From Membranipora membranacea (Eukaryota; Bryozoa; Gymnolaemata; Cheilostomatida; Membraniporidae), in the NCBI GenBank assembly GCA_914767715.1, contig OU612065.1, forward strand, positions 19,036,001 through 19,096,000: a stretch of 60,000 bases of DNA. Reading direction: 5' to 3'. Shown here one piece after another: positions 1-14,167 of this stretch; the first letter of the stretch is position 1, and the number at the start of each line of letters is the position of its first letter. The notes under the pieces were generated by a model, which was given only the letters and a program-made list of their open reading frames with translations, searched no databases and had not been told where the DNA came from. A program made the position numbers and the translations under genes.

Positions 1-937
1 CCAAATCAAGTTCTCTCTAAAACCATGCATGCCAAAAGATTATTTTTGCAGCGGCAGAAGATTCCCCAATCAGTCAACCAGCAGTTTTACATCACTAAGA
101 CAACCGATCGATACAAAGTCTGGAGAGGCGGCATAATTTTGGTTTTCTAATTGTCGGAAGTGAATAAAAATATAGTAGGAGAATAATACACACCGACCAA
201 ACCAGCCAACCAGCCTGATTAATAATCATAAATAACCCAACACAACAAAAATCACCACAACTATAATAATAAACAGTACCACATTTTGTAATAGATATGA
301 ATTGATCCACAAATCCACACAGCCTGAGATATAATCATAGCTTTGTGAGAAAATCCACCTATTAACCACCAATTATAAGGAGAGGCACAATAAAATATCC
401 CAACACACCAAGTTCTTTCCCCACCAGCCCAAACCGTCAGCTGCTAATGTTGATAAAGGGCGTAAATATTTAAATTGCATCTCAACAAAAAATGGGGTAG
501 CCTGTCCTTGGAGCGTTAAATTTAGTTGGGCCTGGAAATATATCATGGCACCGAAAAGCTTCAAGACATGCTACCACACTTTGTGTTCGCGTCTCAGCCA
601 CCGGAATATGTTTTAGTGACCTCAGCAACCTACCTATCCAGTCATCTATCCGACAACTATCTGAAAGAGAGCATATCGGATGTAACAAAATAAATAAATA
701 TTGCATATTGATGGAGGGTGTCTCCCTTGATGAGTGGATGAGCGCATTGATGGCAGATATATTTTCCCTCCCAACAAATTTGCATATTTTTCCTTGGTTT
801 GTACTTCATAAATCGAGCCAAAAGGTCCTACTCGGTAACTACTCGATGTAATTGAAGATTTTGAAAAATATCATCTGCCACCATAAGAAATATGATTCTC
901 ATAGTTGAAGTATGAGGGCAAGGATATTTATATTTAC
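1..937 (-). other. ESRP intron (incomplete), no exon recognised
   Basis: Sequence after the donor at 937/936 on the minus strand. I looked for the rest of RRM2 (the conserved segment around a YPDGRPTGDAF-like motif) on the minus strand and did not find it, so this is read as the start of an intron longer than 937 bases. The short open frames here are AT-rich chance frames. Confidence 0.6.
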
Positions 938-3900
938 CACTTGATCGGCTGTAGCTGTATAAGGGAGACCTCTCATCCTGATGATACATTGAGCACCTCG
1001 AGATAGGAAGGCCTGAGCCTCTGAGTTACTGCCTGTCAGGTATAGAGTATAGTGGTAAAAAAGGGAGCCTCATAATACTACGCTAACATATACTTTTAAG
1101 TACTCTAAGCGCTTAAACTGTGTGCCGGGATAGAGGGTAATAGCATTTGTTGGGAAAAGTGGTTGAAAATGGAATGCTACTACCGGTCATCTCGGCTCTC
1201 AGTTTCGGCACTTAAACTAAATAATAGTTAAAGGATATGTTAAAAAACCAAAAAAACAGGAGGAAAAACATTTGTCCCTGATCACATACCCACATCATGT
1301 GGTTTTAGCCTTTTTTTTTTTGACGTTTATCGATTAATAAAACCTCATTTGCCTGAAAATTCAGCTTGGCGAGGATATACCAATTTGGAAGTTCCCCAAA
1401 TGTATAAATAGTTAAGAGTGTTTCAATGCAAAAATGTGACACCACATCTATCTTGATAGAAATTGATCTGTCAAGTACATCAAGTTAATACCCTTGAAAG
1501 CGCCAACAGAACAGTTAATATGCATACCTCCAGCAACATTTAGAAAGTCCTTGCCAGTCGCTTTATACACTTCAATATATCTGTTACCAAGATGATGTTT
1601 GTGTTTCTTGAGTGCCAAGTCACGGCTTTCCTTACTCTCGAATCTTATAAGAGCTTCTCCATTTCTACGTCCCTGCTGGCTCAAGCAAAGCGCCACTCCT
1701 CCCCTACAAAAACAGCAAATGTGTGAGGTGAAAGTAACACTATAATCCAGATGGAGAATTAAGGAAGTCCAAAGGAAATCGAATAAGTCATTCCATGGCA
1801 AAACGCAGTACAAGCCCTTAAAAATAAAGGGATAGTACAGTGTTTTAAGCATACATTGTTTTAAGCAACAGTGTTTAAAGTATCTTTTAAAAGGATGAGG
1901 GAACTGTTTATGGTAAGGATAGGCCCGATGACAGCTCATATCATAACAAAACATAAACTCTGCGCTCAAACTTACTGCAGACTTCAGATTAGCTGCCAAC
2001 ATGTTACACTGATGTGTTACAGTCATTCAAGTTGTCAGATTAACTGTGCGCAGTGATAGTTGTAACTTTAGAAGGCATTGTCATTTTGGCATCAAATTTC
2101 AAACTTGATTTTTTTCTTATTTCGGCATTCAATCAATTGTTTCCCCATTATGCAGATGAAATCTCCAAAATCTAATTAATACCTCCTATTTCATTTCCAC
2201 ATCTTGACTAGTAGTATTTCATTTGATTGACTTGAGCACAATTTCCGCAATTTCCTTGACATTCATTAAGATGCTATCCATTTTTATAAAAAATATGAGG
2301 GGTTGCTATGGGATATGGGTCATAGCCTGTTCAGATATGTACACACTGCGCCTCTAGCTTAACTTTGTTACCCACTGGTCCATGACACCCAGGAGATAAA
2401 TATATGGTGGTTAGTCACTAGTGTTTTGAATATCCGCTGCGTCTACGGTCTACGTGGCGTATCATTAACATACATAATAACCATCCTCGCAAACCGAGTA
2501 CAAAACAACATGATATTACATGCTAGGAGAGCAGCAAATTGCAACAATCAGAATTCATCATTATGTGACTATGGGGGAAGAGACACACATAATTATTATG
2601 TCGGAGATGCATTCAAATCCCGTCATTATAGCATATCAGATATCCCTAAACACATGGTTAGTAAGCCCATTCCAACCTGGGATGTATTGTGTTTGGCTAA
2701 GACTTGGTAGCATTAATGACATGCGATTCTGAGTAACTATCAGACTAATCCCTGGTGAAATATGGCACTTTTTGTCCCCTGATGTGAATTAAATCAGCAT
2801 CAAATTAGTCAAAACAAGGTCTAGATGGTGATGGTGACATGAAGCTGCCAAGAGCTAACAGTCAGGCTTGTTATTATGGAGCAATTACCATGTCAGCACT
2901 GTGAGATAAATCCCCTTGTAATTAGTAAATGCTTCTTACTTGGCAATATTGAGACCAGTGAAGAATTTGGCGATATCTGCATCTGAAGACTGCCATGGAA
3001 GGCCTCTGGCGCGTATCACAGTATCATCATCAACATAATCTGTTTTATTGCTGTAACAAGAAAGATGATTTTATCAACTATTAATCTCCATGTGACATTA
3101 CTGAGAAAAAGGACAGAAATTGGCTTTTGGCCTGATAGACTGCTTCCAAAACCAAGTTGGAAATGAGAAATTCCAAGAACAATATCATTAAAAGACATCA
3201 AACGTGCAAGAAAGAGGCAATCAATTACAGTAGTAAAATGTTCACCATTTCCAGTCGTTAGAGTGACACCACAATCAAATGTGGTTGACCATATCTGGGC
3301 CACTGTATTTATCTCTCCATGAGGTAGCAAGTCAATTAGGGATGACCAAGATACAGCCAGTAGCAGGGTTAAGCAATATGATGTTACATAATGTCTCGTA
3401 GATAATTACATTCAAATTCAAGATATAAGATTTGACACTGGCGTCTTTCTTGCACCTCCCATATTGACATAGCCGCAAATCCACAACTTTTATACAGAAA
3501 GACGGGCTTCATCGTAGGACCGCCTCACATGCTACAATTGCTATGGAACTCATCACTTACCATATGCCTGGTTGAAGTCTGTCTTTTATCTTTTCTGATT
3601 CTGTAAACTGGTGCCCTAAACAATAAATAAGAAGAAACTCAAATGAAGTTATATCACAAATCACTAATTTTAAGATAGTCATCGTCCAAACTTCATTATA
3701 AACACCTAACATGAGACAGGGTTGATGATGCATCTTCTACATATAAGGGTTGCGACGAGGGTACAAAAGTTAATGACTGTCTTCGCTTCGCTTTGAATGC
3801 ATTGTCTCAGTTAGTTCTTACGATTCACAGATAAAGACTACAATGGGAATTCTTTTTCCCCTACCATATAGGAAGATTGGTATCAGTTGATGAACAAATG

Positions 3901-6900
3901 CACTTGTGCAACTAGTTGTTTGATCGGCACCATAGTACCAGCAAGTTTACGTTTCACACAACCTAAAACAGTGCACTGTGTGGCTTGCTTGTACATGGAA
4001 TCAATCATACACTGCCTTCTAGTGGTGACAGACTACGCCATGGTTTGACAAGTAATTATTCATTGCCTAAATTCTGGTATACACATTTGGTACACTCATT
4101 TGAAGTGCTTGAAATCATCTGTTGCCATCATCAAAGCCATGGATGAACAGTTCGTTACCCGCATGAAATGTTCAGTTTGTTCAATGTGAGCCAGCCAACC
4201 ATAATAATACCGAGCCCATTATACGGGCAGGATTCACGCATCAATGGTGAAATTATGAGCGCTGAATACATTGCTGGGAAACAGCCGCGACCACTCGGGT
4301 GAAACCCGTAATCAAAATGAACCATCGAAAAAGTTAGTGATACCTTCTCAACAAGTAGGGGCAAAATATGGGAATTTTGACTGCAAGATGTGAAAAACAC
4401 CCTCATACCGATAGATATTACTTTACATGGTCAAAGATTGATATGGGGATGGAAAATGGCATTTTTTAGACTAAATTTATTTGAATAATGAAGTTTTTTT
4501 TGGCATCAGTGTGTAAAATAGACTTCCCAACTCACACAAGTGCCATTCATGTAGCAGTTTCGTGAATTTTGCCAAAAGTAAGTTTGCGGAGCAGCAAAGG
4601 TCTGCAGTCTGAGCTACACATGCAGTGACATAACTTGATAAGAAACATCTGTTTAGATGTTGCAGTCTCACATAGCTTTATGCATCTGATGACATTCTTG
4701 GGTTAACTTGTGGTCAAAATATGACTTATGATCTAATATCAATCATTTAGACTTAATAAAGTTGAAAGTTGGGTATCAGGGATCATGAAGCTCTTCAAAG
4801 TCTATGTAATGGCCCTATTCTACCCATGTCAAACTAGCCGGGCTCTGACCAAAGTTCTACAAGTTGAGAAAATTTGCTAAAAAAGTTTTCACTGACAAAC
4901 ACCAACAACATGACAACTCTGTACTCACCATCGTTGAGTAATCTCTTTATAACATTGGCCATTTCATGAGCTGTCCTGACTCCATAATCTATGGACTGGT
5001 CGGCATCTAAAGCTAGATCTGAGCAAAAAATCAGTCAAGGCAGCAAACAGAAAGACACTAAGACACAGAGTACTCCATATTAACCTATATCATCCAAAAG
5101 GGCCAAAATTAACTAGGCAATAAAACATGATAATCCTGTACTCTTTAGAAGTCTATAAAACTACTAAATTAGGTTTTGATCACCGACTTTGTTTTGACCA
5201 ACAAGAATGTTTATTGGGACAGGTAACAAACACAGTCATAGTACTGTCCGAAGAGAGCAATGAATGACATCAGTGTCCCCACTACAAATGCAATACTGAA
5301 TAATCCTCATGAGAATCCCTATAGTTTTGATTCATGGTTCAGGTAGTTTATGGGGCATTCGGCAATCACAAACAGAGCAATTTTTTGCAGTGGTGAAAAG
5401 GATACATTCCAGCATGTCTTTTATAGAGCTTGCTGGTCGTTTATATAATTTCTGGAATTCTTTTCTGAGATCAAAATAGTGGAAGAAGTATGGTTTGAGT
5501 TGGATAGATTTCTGCATAGCCTCAGCTTGTATACACAGCCTCAGTAACTGCGGGCCGTCCGTACAGTATGAGAACAGATTGCCACCAAACTCGGGGTGTA
5601 TTCCTTTAGCTTTGAAGAAACGCTCCATCTAAAATCCAAATAGGTAGAGTAGAAATAATATGCATGCAATAGCAATACACTAAACTAATAAAAATCATAA
5701 ATCATCAGCATTGAAATGGATTACGCTGTGGCATAAAGACATCATCACAATTAAAATTAAATCTATGAGCTTTATAGATCATCCATATTTATTATCCAAT
5801 TTCACACACCATGAGAATTATTTAAAGCTTCAAAAATATGTGGTGTCTTTAATCCGCTGATGCATTGTGGTCTCAATTTTTTGCATATATAGAATTACTA
5901 AGTATAATTTATGCAAAAAACTTTAGGAAGGGTGGCAAAGGGTGGCAGAGATGAGCTGCCACAGTTTGTACAGACAGATTACAGAGACATTTGTGTACAC
6001 TGTTACTCCATTTTCAGCTATTGTTACCAGTGAAGTACCAAAGATTGTACGACTTTCTGAAAATTAGACTTGTAATCCGCAAGCATCTTTTAATGTCGGT
6101 AGCTATCAATGTACACAATGGTAAGAGCTACGGCAAACATGACTTATGGACTGAGAGTAAAGCTGGCAGGCTGATAAGTCCTGCAACTTTACAGATAATC
6201 ACCGAGCATCACATACCAAGTATTATAAAGACTTGTCAAGCCCTCTACGCCTCCTGCGTATAGCATAATTTAGGGCTACTACACTGCACACTATCTTATA
6301 GTAAAGTACCTGCTTATCTCTCAGCACAATACACATCAATGCAACAAGTTGAACCCTTTATTGAATTTGAACACAAATTTTACAATGGCAATCATGTAAC
6401 AAATCATTCATCCTATAGTAACTAGGTTTGGCTTCAAGTATAAAACAATTTTATACTGGTAAGAATTAGATCACAAATCCACTTTTGTTTATGAAAATAT
6501 TTTGATTCCTAAGGTTATCGAAAAGCAGATGGTTTCTATAGATGATTAAGGACTATAGCAGCAACTAAAACATCTTGCAAGCTTTCATCAAATTCAAAGT
6601 CAAGTTATTTTGATCCCAAGTTGTCTAAATTTGGCTACCAATATTTTGCCTTGATACCAGCTGTTTTGTTGAATTTGATTAGAAGTGCTTATCAGTCTGT
6701 TTTGTCCAAAGGAAACAACAGTTTTTGTCAATAATGACCACAAATCTGTTGCAACAGAAATGATTGAACTTTTATGCAAAGTCAACAATGATTGGCCACA
6801 GTTTGTTGTATATCGTGTTGTAACATGAAAAAATAACAAAAACTGAGTCAAACTTTAGCTTGGATCAACACTTTCCAGACCAAACAGGGAAGAGCTTTTT

Positions 6901-8413
6901 TTAAGAGAACAATTGTTTGTACATTACGAGGAGGATTAAAACCCATTAGATTTGCATTTCCAACCATGATCAACTATTGACCCAATATACTTTGGCTATG
7001 AGAAAAGTATACACAATTTGACCATCTTCAAGGCTGGGTAACTAAATCTTTGGAGAGAAATAAGCGGGAGTCAATATACTATTACTAAGTCATGAGATGG
7101 AAGGAGGTAACACACCTCATCGAGGACTTGCTCGAGTGGCTGAGCGTTCTTAATGTGCTCTTCGCTGAGCCCTGTGACTTGTTTACATTCTTCTGATAAG
7201 ACGTTATCCGATGTGTAGTCCTGGCTGCTAGGCTTGACATAGTGCTGCTGAACGGCTACTATCTATAATGTACACAGACAGGGCTGTAGACAAACATACA
7301 AGTCGCCTAATGAACAGAAACACAGGAACCAGTTGCTAGAATGGGAGATTGTTTATTACTTTTGTTGTGATGCCAGAGTACTTTTAATCGACATTTAGCT
7401 AAAGTTTTCACATAGAAGGTTAAAATCCAGCTCGGAACAGTATGTTGAATATAAAAAGGATGGAGGCAGGGGAGGGGGTTATTACTTTTCAAGTGCTAAC
7501 AAATATTTTGATCAGCGTGGCATATATCTGCAGTGGTAATAAAACCACGACTGACCACATGATGATATTTCAATCGCATTCTGTGTGAAGCCGACCATGA
7601 TAACCACAGATTAAGGATCCATATTCTGATAACAAGACAAGTTTGAGAAAAGAGAAGCTTGATCAAGAAGTTCAAAGCGTAGGAAGGTGGCCTGTATAAT
7701 TTCATAACAGGGTCAACTTCCTCCACAATTTCTGCTAAATTAGTTAAATGTATCTGTAAGGTTTAAACGTATTTATATCATATCCTCTCGGTTTTACTAA
7801 TACTTCTACTTGGTAAAGATGTCGCAATCACATTTTATTGAGCTGTCTGAGAATGTCCAGTTAAACTTTGCAACATAAACTGAGACGCACTAGTTCAAAA
7901 TATGAGCTTATACCAGCAACATAGCCACCACTTGACTTATTTGGTACAAACTACATATTTTGTTCTAATGGCACATTAGTTGGTGCATAGTATCTTCCGA
8001 AGCAGTAGAATTCCCACAATTTGATAGACTTGGCCTGACCTGTCGCTAGCTATGAGCAACCTTCGGAGAGATATTTGTACAGAATGTCGAAAACATGCAA
8101 ACAGAATTATTTATCTATAATACTCGTGAAATCGCAATTCGCATGCAGCTTAATCATCTATACCATATTAAGTTGTTCAACAACTTTTGCGCCATATGAT
8201 AGTAAAATAAAAATGTCTTGATATGAATAAGTGCACAAACAGCAGATAAATGATTAATTTCAAAAACAAATTTCAACATACCTTATTGTTTAGCACATCA
8301 TATAAAAGATAAACAATGTTTACAATCTGTGATTCGTCTGAGCCCAGCTCTTCCCCTTGTTTTCCTGCTGTAGAAATGTGTAAAACAGTCAAATGTGATG
8401 GGGGACCAGCCAT
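938..8413 (-). CDS. ESRP: ESRP/Fusilli-type epithelial splicing regulator, 5' part (partial)
   Basis: RNA-binding regulator of alternative splicing, expected in the nucleus. Eight coding exons, all phase-consistent, read 8413-8282, 7262-7116, 5628-5406, 5018-4929, 3615-3561, 3050-2940, 1703-1528 and 1032-938, giving 343 residues. Residues 1 to about 200 match the ESRP N-terminal domain (LGSDE near residue 28, [11 protein letters not shown] in exon 3, MLEYLALD across the exon 3/4 border). RRM1 starts near residue 225 with [13 protein letters not shown] and carries [11 protein letters not shown] and [18 protein letters not shown]2 starts with [16 protein letters not shown] and is cut by an intron. 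RRM2's remainder, RRM3 and the C-terminus are not seen in 1-937, so they must lie left of the window. The start ATG at 8413 gives an N-terminus that aligns with vertebrate ESRP1. Introns range from about 490 to 1,490 bases. ESRP1 versus ESRP2 cannot be separated here; I expect one pro-orthologue. Confidence 0.95.
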
Positions 8414-9199
8414 ATTGCTTCCACAGTACACCACTTTACAGATAGGCTATGTCTTTATACTCAGAGAGAAGCAGTTTGTGTGTGGTCCTTCACTCTCTAA
8501 GGCAACTAGCTCTATCTATAACGATGACACTTTTGGTTTGTCTTGTCACATAAGACCACCTACTACTGTGTTGATAAACCATGTGGCCCAGTGACCCGTG
8601 ACCTCGTCTCTGATTGGATTATGAACGGCTCATAACTATAGAGATGTAACACCGCAGGTGCTTGTTTACATTGTGAATTGACAACTCCAAAAAGCAACAG
8701 GTGGCTTTTGTGCTATATTTATGCAGCTAACAAGTTTTTTCAACTTTAGAAATTGATTACTGGTTGTTGCATAAGTAAACATGAAACAAAATTATTAGGT
8801 TTTATCACCGATAAAAGGTTATCATGGCATGACAATGTCGCCTATATCTGCAGAAAAGCAACAAAATCAGAACCAATTATGGCAGTAACCATGTCTCAAC
8901 TTTGCAGACCTTTTCTTGAAAACTAAACCATACAGAAGTTTCAAAATCATTTTGTTTTTGCCACCTCATATATGGCATTCATACTTACTACAATCAATCA
9001 CCAATCTATGTCTTGAATGAATTATATTTACTTCAGCATAAAGCATACATACAGGTAAGATAAAATTACATTCAAACATCAAGTATAAATCATTCAGCCT
9101 TCTTTTTTCTGATTACCTTTTTTCCATCTTTCCATATTTCTCCACTCTTTTGGAGTAAATTTTATTGAATGAAAGTTATGCCAATGAAGTTTTAAAAAA
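8414..9199. other. Intergenic gap between ESRP start and LINE
   Basis: No coding signal. The ESRP 5' UTR and promoter should lie in the first few hundred bases on the minus strand, but I see no diagnostic element that fixes the transcription start. Confidence 0.4.
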
Positions 9200-11200
9200 A
9201 TGCCGATTCTTTTTCTTCTGCATCACCCTATGGGATGGAGTCTCCCAGTAAAACAACGCCTCATCACTCCAGGTCACAAGAATGAGTTCCTGGTTTCATT
9301 AGCACAACATGATTGGAGTAATGTTCTCAACGAGCGAAATGTTCACCAACAGGTTGTTAATCTACACGAATCTATCCATCAGCTCCTCAATAAACATTGT
9401 CCATACCAGACTATAAAACAGCGACAGGACAAGCCGCCCTGGATAACAGCAGACATTGAGAAAACCATCACAACCAGGGACAAAGCATACCGCAAAGGCA
9501 GTTCCGGTTACAAGCGGCTCAAGGCGATGGTTCAGCAAATGGTTCGAACTAGCAAGAGGAAGTTTGTGAGAAAACAGCTGAATGACAACAAAAATGCTAA
9601 AAAATGGTGGGAAACTGTAAAAAAACTCACAAAATACAACGAAAGCAGCCATACAACCAATACAACAACGGTAATAGAAGACAAATGCCTATCCGACTGT
9701 GATGTAGCCAAAAATCTCAATTCATATTTCAAGAGCGTTGGGGGAGAAGCAAGAAAAGAATCCCCACCTGACACACCCTCGTCATATACTCCTCTACAGC
9801 ACATCAGTCTTGGTGAGATAAGAATGCTGCTCAGTAAAATCGACCGTACCAAGGCATGTAACACTCTAGATTTTCCATCCTGGGTGTCAATAGACGGATG
9901 TGAAGACATGTGTATACCGGTACAACATATAATCAATACAATTCTAGACTGTGGAGAGTATCCGGATATCTGGAAGAGAGCGGAAGTAAGACCACTGCCT
10001 AAAACCAAACAGACTAGCCAATACAAAGATTATCGGCCTATATCCTTGTTATTCCATCTCGGAAAACTGGCCGAACAGATCATGATCAACAAAATGCGAG
10101 CGAAACTGCAGCAAATAATTGAGCCAACGCAGTATGCATATCAGGAGAAAGTAGGCACCAGTGACGCGATACTCCAGCTTGTCGATGACATAACAGCAGA
10201 TCTCGACAAACTTCAAACCAAATATATCCAGTTAGCATCATTGGACTTTTCCAAAGCCTTTGATCGGCTGCAACCATCCAAATGAACGACCACGAATTCC
10301 ACCCTCATATCAGACTTCCTGAAAAGACGTAAGCAGTGTTTGAAATTCAACAGCTCCACTTCAGAATACATTGACATAAATGTTGGAGCTCCACAGGGCA
10401 CAAAACTCGGGCCAATATTATGGCTCATATACATTAACGATCTCCTGGTTCCTGAGTTCAAAACTGTTAAGTATGCAGATGATAGTACTTTCTATTTAAG
10501 AGTTAGGGACCCTGATAGCCAATCAATTGTACCAGCCATTGAACAGACAGCTCTATGGTCAGCAAACAATCATATGCTCTTGAATGCTGACAAGACTGTT
10601 ATTATGAATTTTTATTTGAACTATTTACAAGAACACCGAAATCCAGTATTATTTGAGAATAGCAGCGTCAATCCCTCCCAAGTGATGAAGTTTTTAGGCA
10701 TCTACATTGATGACCACCTGACTTTTATTCCACATGTTAATACTATAATCAAAAGCTGCAACTCTAAGTTATTTTTAATGAAAAAACTCAAAAAATTGGG
10801 AATGTCCTCGACTGGCTTATGTAATTTTTACTGTGCTAACATTAGATCAGTTCTCAGCTATGGTGCACCAGTTTTTTATCAATTTTTATCAGACACTACC
10901 AAATCAAAGCTTGAGCATGTTCAAGACATTGCCACTTGATGATTTTATTATACGTCAATCTACCACGCATTTTAGTAAGGTGGCCAACAGCTGTGCACAT
11001 CCTCTCGATGCCACTCTGTTTTTAGGCCTAAGAAAGCAAGGACAGAGAAGAGGAATAGCAGTTTTTTTACGTTTTATATGAATTATTATAACTCTGGACA
11101 CAAATTTTTGTTTTTTAAATGCTGTAAACATTCAAGTACTAAAATTGATGCTTCCCACTTCAAAGGATAATTAAGAATATAAAATAAACTCAACTCAACA
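9200..11200 (+). mobile_element. Non-LTR retrotransposon (LINE), 5'-truncated, one in-frame stop and one frameshift
   Basis: Reverse-transcriptase part of a jockey/CR1-like LINE. A frame from 9200 runs to a TGA at 10283-10285 and resumes in the same frame directly after it, to 10939. Seen in order: a KPPWITADIE linker, WKRAEVRPLPK and YKDYRPISLL (RT fingers), LASLDFSKAFDRL (catalytic Asp block), VGAPQGTKLGPILWLIYIND, and VKYADDSTFYL (the YADD active site near 10470). Around 10,930 the frame shifts by one; a typical LINE tail (DDFIIRQSTTHFSKVANSC) then follows to 11081. The endonuclease domain is missing, and a stop lies just before 9200, so the 5' end is truncated. The end is probably near the AT-rich stretch around 11,200 with AACTCAACTCAAC. 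With only one stop and one shift over 1.9 kb it is a fairly recent insertion. It is not functional as written. Confidence 0.9.
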
Positions 11201-12790
11201 TAATAATTCATTATTAACTTTATGAGTTTCCCCATTCGCTGAGGGAATTAATGCCCATATTTGAACCTCCTACATAAAAACCCCTTTTTTACTGTAGTAA
11301 GGCAATATCAAATTGATTTCTTCTTTTGTGTCATAGCTGACAACAATAATCACCCCTTGAACACGGTATTAAAATAAATATAAATAGAAAACCGCTTGCA
11401 AAGCAAAAAATAGATAAATACAGCCAATCCAAATGTAGAACAACCAAAAGACAAAATACTTCTTTTGAATTTTATATGCGATTTTTCAACTCATGCAGCT
11501 CAGTCCGCTCCTTTTATTGATTTTCCAATAATGTGCCGTACAACGCTATCAACCTATCACAGGATGGATATTAGAACTTATGCAATAAACAAACTTCAAA
11601 CTTTGTCAGCGCAAGTATTTAAAAAATTTATTTGATGATGCACTTTGTCTTTTTTTCTCATCATCAGTAGGGTTTAGTTGAGGTGCAGTTTACTTAAATT
11701 GTCTGTTGGGATTTTTCAAGTCATTGTACAGGTACGAGCTAGGAGTAGCAGTTACGCCTTGTTACCAGCAACTTAATTTGATGGGACATGTTCTGAAGCT
11801 GCACCTTTCAAGATGGGGCTAGAGTTTTATCGGACCAAAGTATGATAAAACGGACAAAAACTGAGAAAACTGAAAAATGAAACTGATCTACTCTGATATT
11901 ACAAGTACAAGTACTTGCAGAGTGTCAGCTAATTCTACGAGACTTTCTTATAAAAGAAACAGCTAAAAAATAAATTCTTACAATTCACACTAACAAAACC
12001 ATCCATTGAACAGTTTTATCCGCCTTGGGAAAGTCAGGCGTACACAAGTGTCATCAATGATTGACACGCCAATGTGTCGGACAACAAAGATACAAAATGC
12101 TTCTATCACATTTACCATAATGCCATTGTACAGTAGCAGTTTTCTATTTCTTCTTTTTTATAATACTGAAATTAAATGATGCATTATGGGAAGCATTGCT
12201 TTTTTCTTAGCTATTACTATTATGTCTTTTATATACATTCCTAGTAGATATTTTACTCTTTTCACGCTACAGTACATCTATATCAGATAAAAGGAGGAAA
12301 AATAAAGCCCAATTCCTGAATGAAAAACTAGCTCAACCTATTTTGAGATAACGAATTAAATATATTATAGCCGATCCATATTTTCTTGTCTTCAGGAACT
12401 TCGCCATGATTAGATTTAGAAACTAACTAGATTTAATTATAAATTAATTTTTAAAATGGGTAATTAGGGTGGTTTTTATGTGTATATTCTTAAGAAGCCG
12501 CAACAACGGTTTGGACCTTATGTGGCAAAAACATTTTGATGAATTTGGTGTAGCAGTGGTTTTTTTTCTTTCTATGCACTAGGCCTTTATTAGACCGCCC
12601 TATTTAACAGGCCCCCTTAAGCGTGGCTTGTGTGGGGTAGTACCCTTATAACTCTTGCTCTTTTTCGAAGAGGCAGAGGCAGATCTTTATACTGTGTGCA
12701 AGCACACAGTAGACCTCATGTATTTACGGTCCATGATCCGAACAGACCTGGTCAGGATGAATGGTTTGCCGGTGCCAAATCAGAAAATGA
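11201..12790. other. AT-rich gap without a recognised gene
   Basis: No exon with a recognisable product on either strand. A short frame at 12630-12863 (plus) reads GRSLYCVQAHSRPHVF and has coding-like composition, but it runs into a SINE head, has no splice support and matches no family I know. Confidence 0.4.
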
Positions 12791-12797
12791 CATTAGG

Positions 12798-12862
12798 ATA
12801 TTAAAAAAAAATCCGTCTTCACCGGGATTCAATCGGGCCTCTCTCGCAACAAGCATGTTATA
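12798..12862 (-). repeat. tRNA-derived SINE head, fragment
   Basis: Read on the minus strand, GAGGCCCGATTGAATCCCGG resembles a tRNA T-arm/B box (GATTGAATCCC), preceded by AACATGCTTGTTGCGAGAG. The layout matches the second fragment at 13005-13080, so the two are likely the same family. A run of T follows on the minus strand. There is no intact cloverleaf, so it is not a working tRNA. Confidence 0.4.
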
Positions 12863-13004
12863 ATTGTGATATATGTAAAAGTATTAGATAATTATTATGA
12901 ACTTCACCTCTTTGCTTGTTACTCAGTCACAGCCTGGAATATAATGAGGTAGTGGGTAAAAGTAATAATCCACCAAGTGGCAAAGGAGAAGTTATGAAAA
13001 TATT

Positions 13005-13080
13005 ATTCCTCACTAGGACTTGAACTAGGGCCTCCTGTGCTGTAAACGGACATGCTAACCATTCATCTTTCAGATTTAAC
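13005..13080 (-). repeat. tRNA-derived SINE head, fragment
   Basis: On the minus strand it reads TGGTTAGCATGTCCGTTTAC, then GGAGGCCCTAGTTCAAGTCC. These look like a tRNA A box followed by a B box (AGTTCAAGTCC) at about tRNA spacing. The 3' flank does not restore an acceptor stem, so this is a retroposed tRNA-like head rather than a gene. Confidence 0.45.
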
Positions 13081-14167
13081 TTGAAAATGAATGGGCGAAG
13101 TGTAATTTTGTTTAATTTTTCTTTTTTTAAGGTTTAATGGCACATATTAGGCAAAAAACATGTAAAAAATGTTACATGCACATGCGCAATTGAATTTACT
13201 ACACATACGTGGTTGAAGACAGGACTTTGATTCAGCCGTTTCTTCTATTTATTGCCATAATAACCTTTTTTGAAAAAATTGTTATGAGGCACTGGATATG
13301 GGTTTCTTTTATTCTATATACACATGCATTTATCATAAACACAAAACTGAAGTTTTGTGGATAAATAAATATAAAAATTTCGACGCGGTGAAAAAAATGA
13401 AAAAGAAGTCCCATTTTTATAATAGATGTATATGGACCCAATGCCGGTTGTTTTTTTCTGAATCCCAAGGTTTCTTTGCAGGAAAGCACCAGAAACTTTT
13501 ACACCCGAAAATATTGACATGCCGTCTCGGATGTTGTCTGAATATCTGCAAGAGTCACCACACCATAAATTTTGCTATCATTCAAACCGCTTATCGTTGA
13601 TGACAGGGATTGACTGCTAAGGTTAAAAAGTAGATGAGGTGTGCAGAGCAAGTTTGAGCCAGTTTGCCTGCATGCCAGTTGCTCACCCCCCCCCCCTTCT
13701 AATGGTCACGCCGCAGACAATTGCGAATGCAGACATGAAAAGTGATGACCAGATTCAAGACACCATTTTCCTTTATTTGCGAAGGCAAACATGACGTATA
13801 CAAATCCGAATAAGATTGAGCAGCTTACAAAAGCGCTCGTTTCCATCATACATATGCTCTAAAATTGAGAAATTACAACACGCAATGCAAAATAGATCAA
13901 GGAGAAGATCATCTGGTATATGTATACAATTTAATCAAAGGTATCATTCTGATTGTACGTGTCGCTGGTTAAATTATGACTTGGTATTGAGACACTTTCA
14001 ACATTGCTGTCCCGGTTGACTCCTATATGGAATTATGATACATTTCTTTGCCTGGAAAAATTATTTGTAAAGCGAACTAATGATATATTAGTGTGTATAG
14101 TGAGATACACCCAATGACAAGACAATACCTAAATAAGCAAATCCTGTAACCAATAATGACTTCAAGC

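Noticed and set aside
1448-2026. 192-residue minus-strand frame
   Set aside because: Only the exon 1703-1528 within it is real (ESRP RRM1); the rest is intron read through in frame.
9362-10461. Several minus-strand frames of 60-164 residues
   Set aside because: Antisense shadows of the LINE reverse transcriptase.
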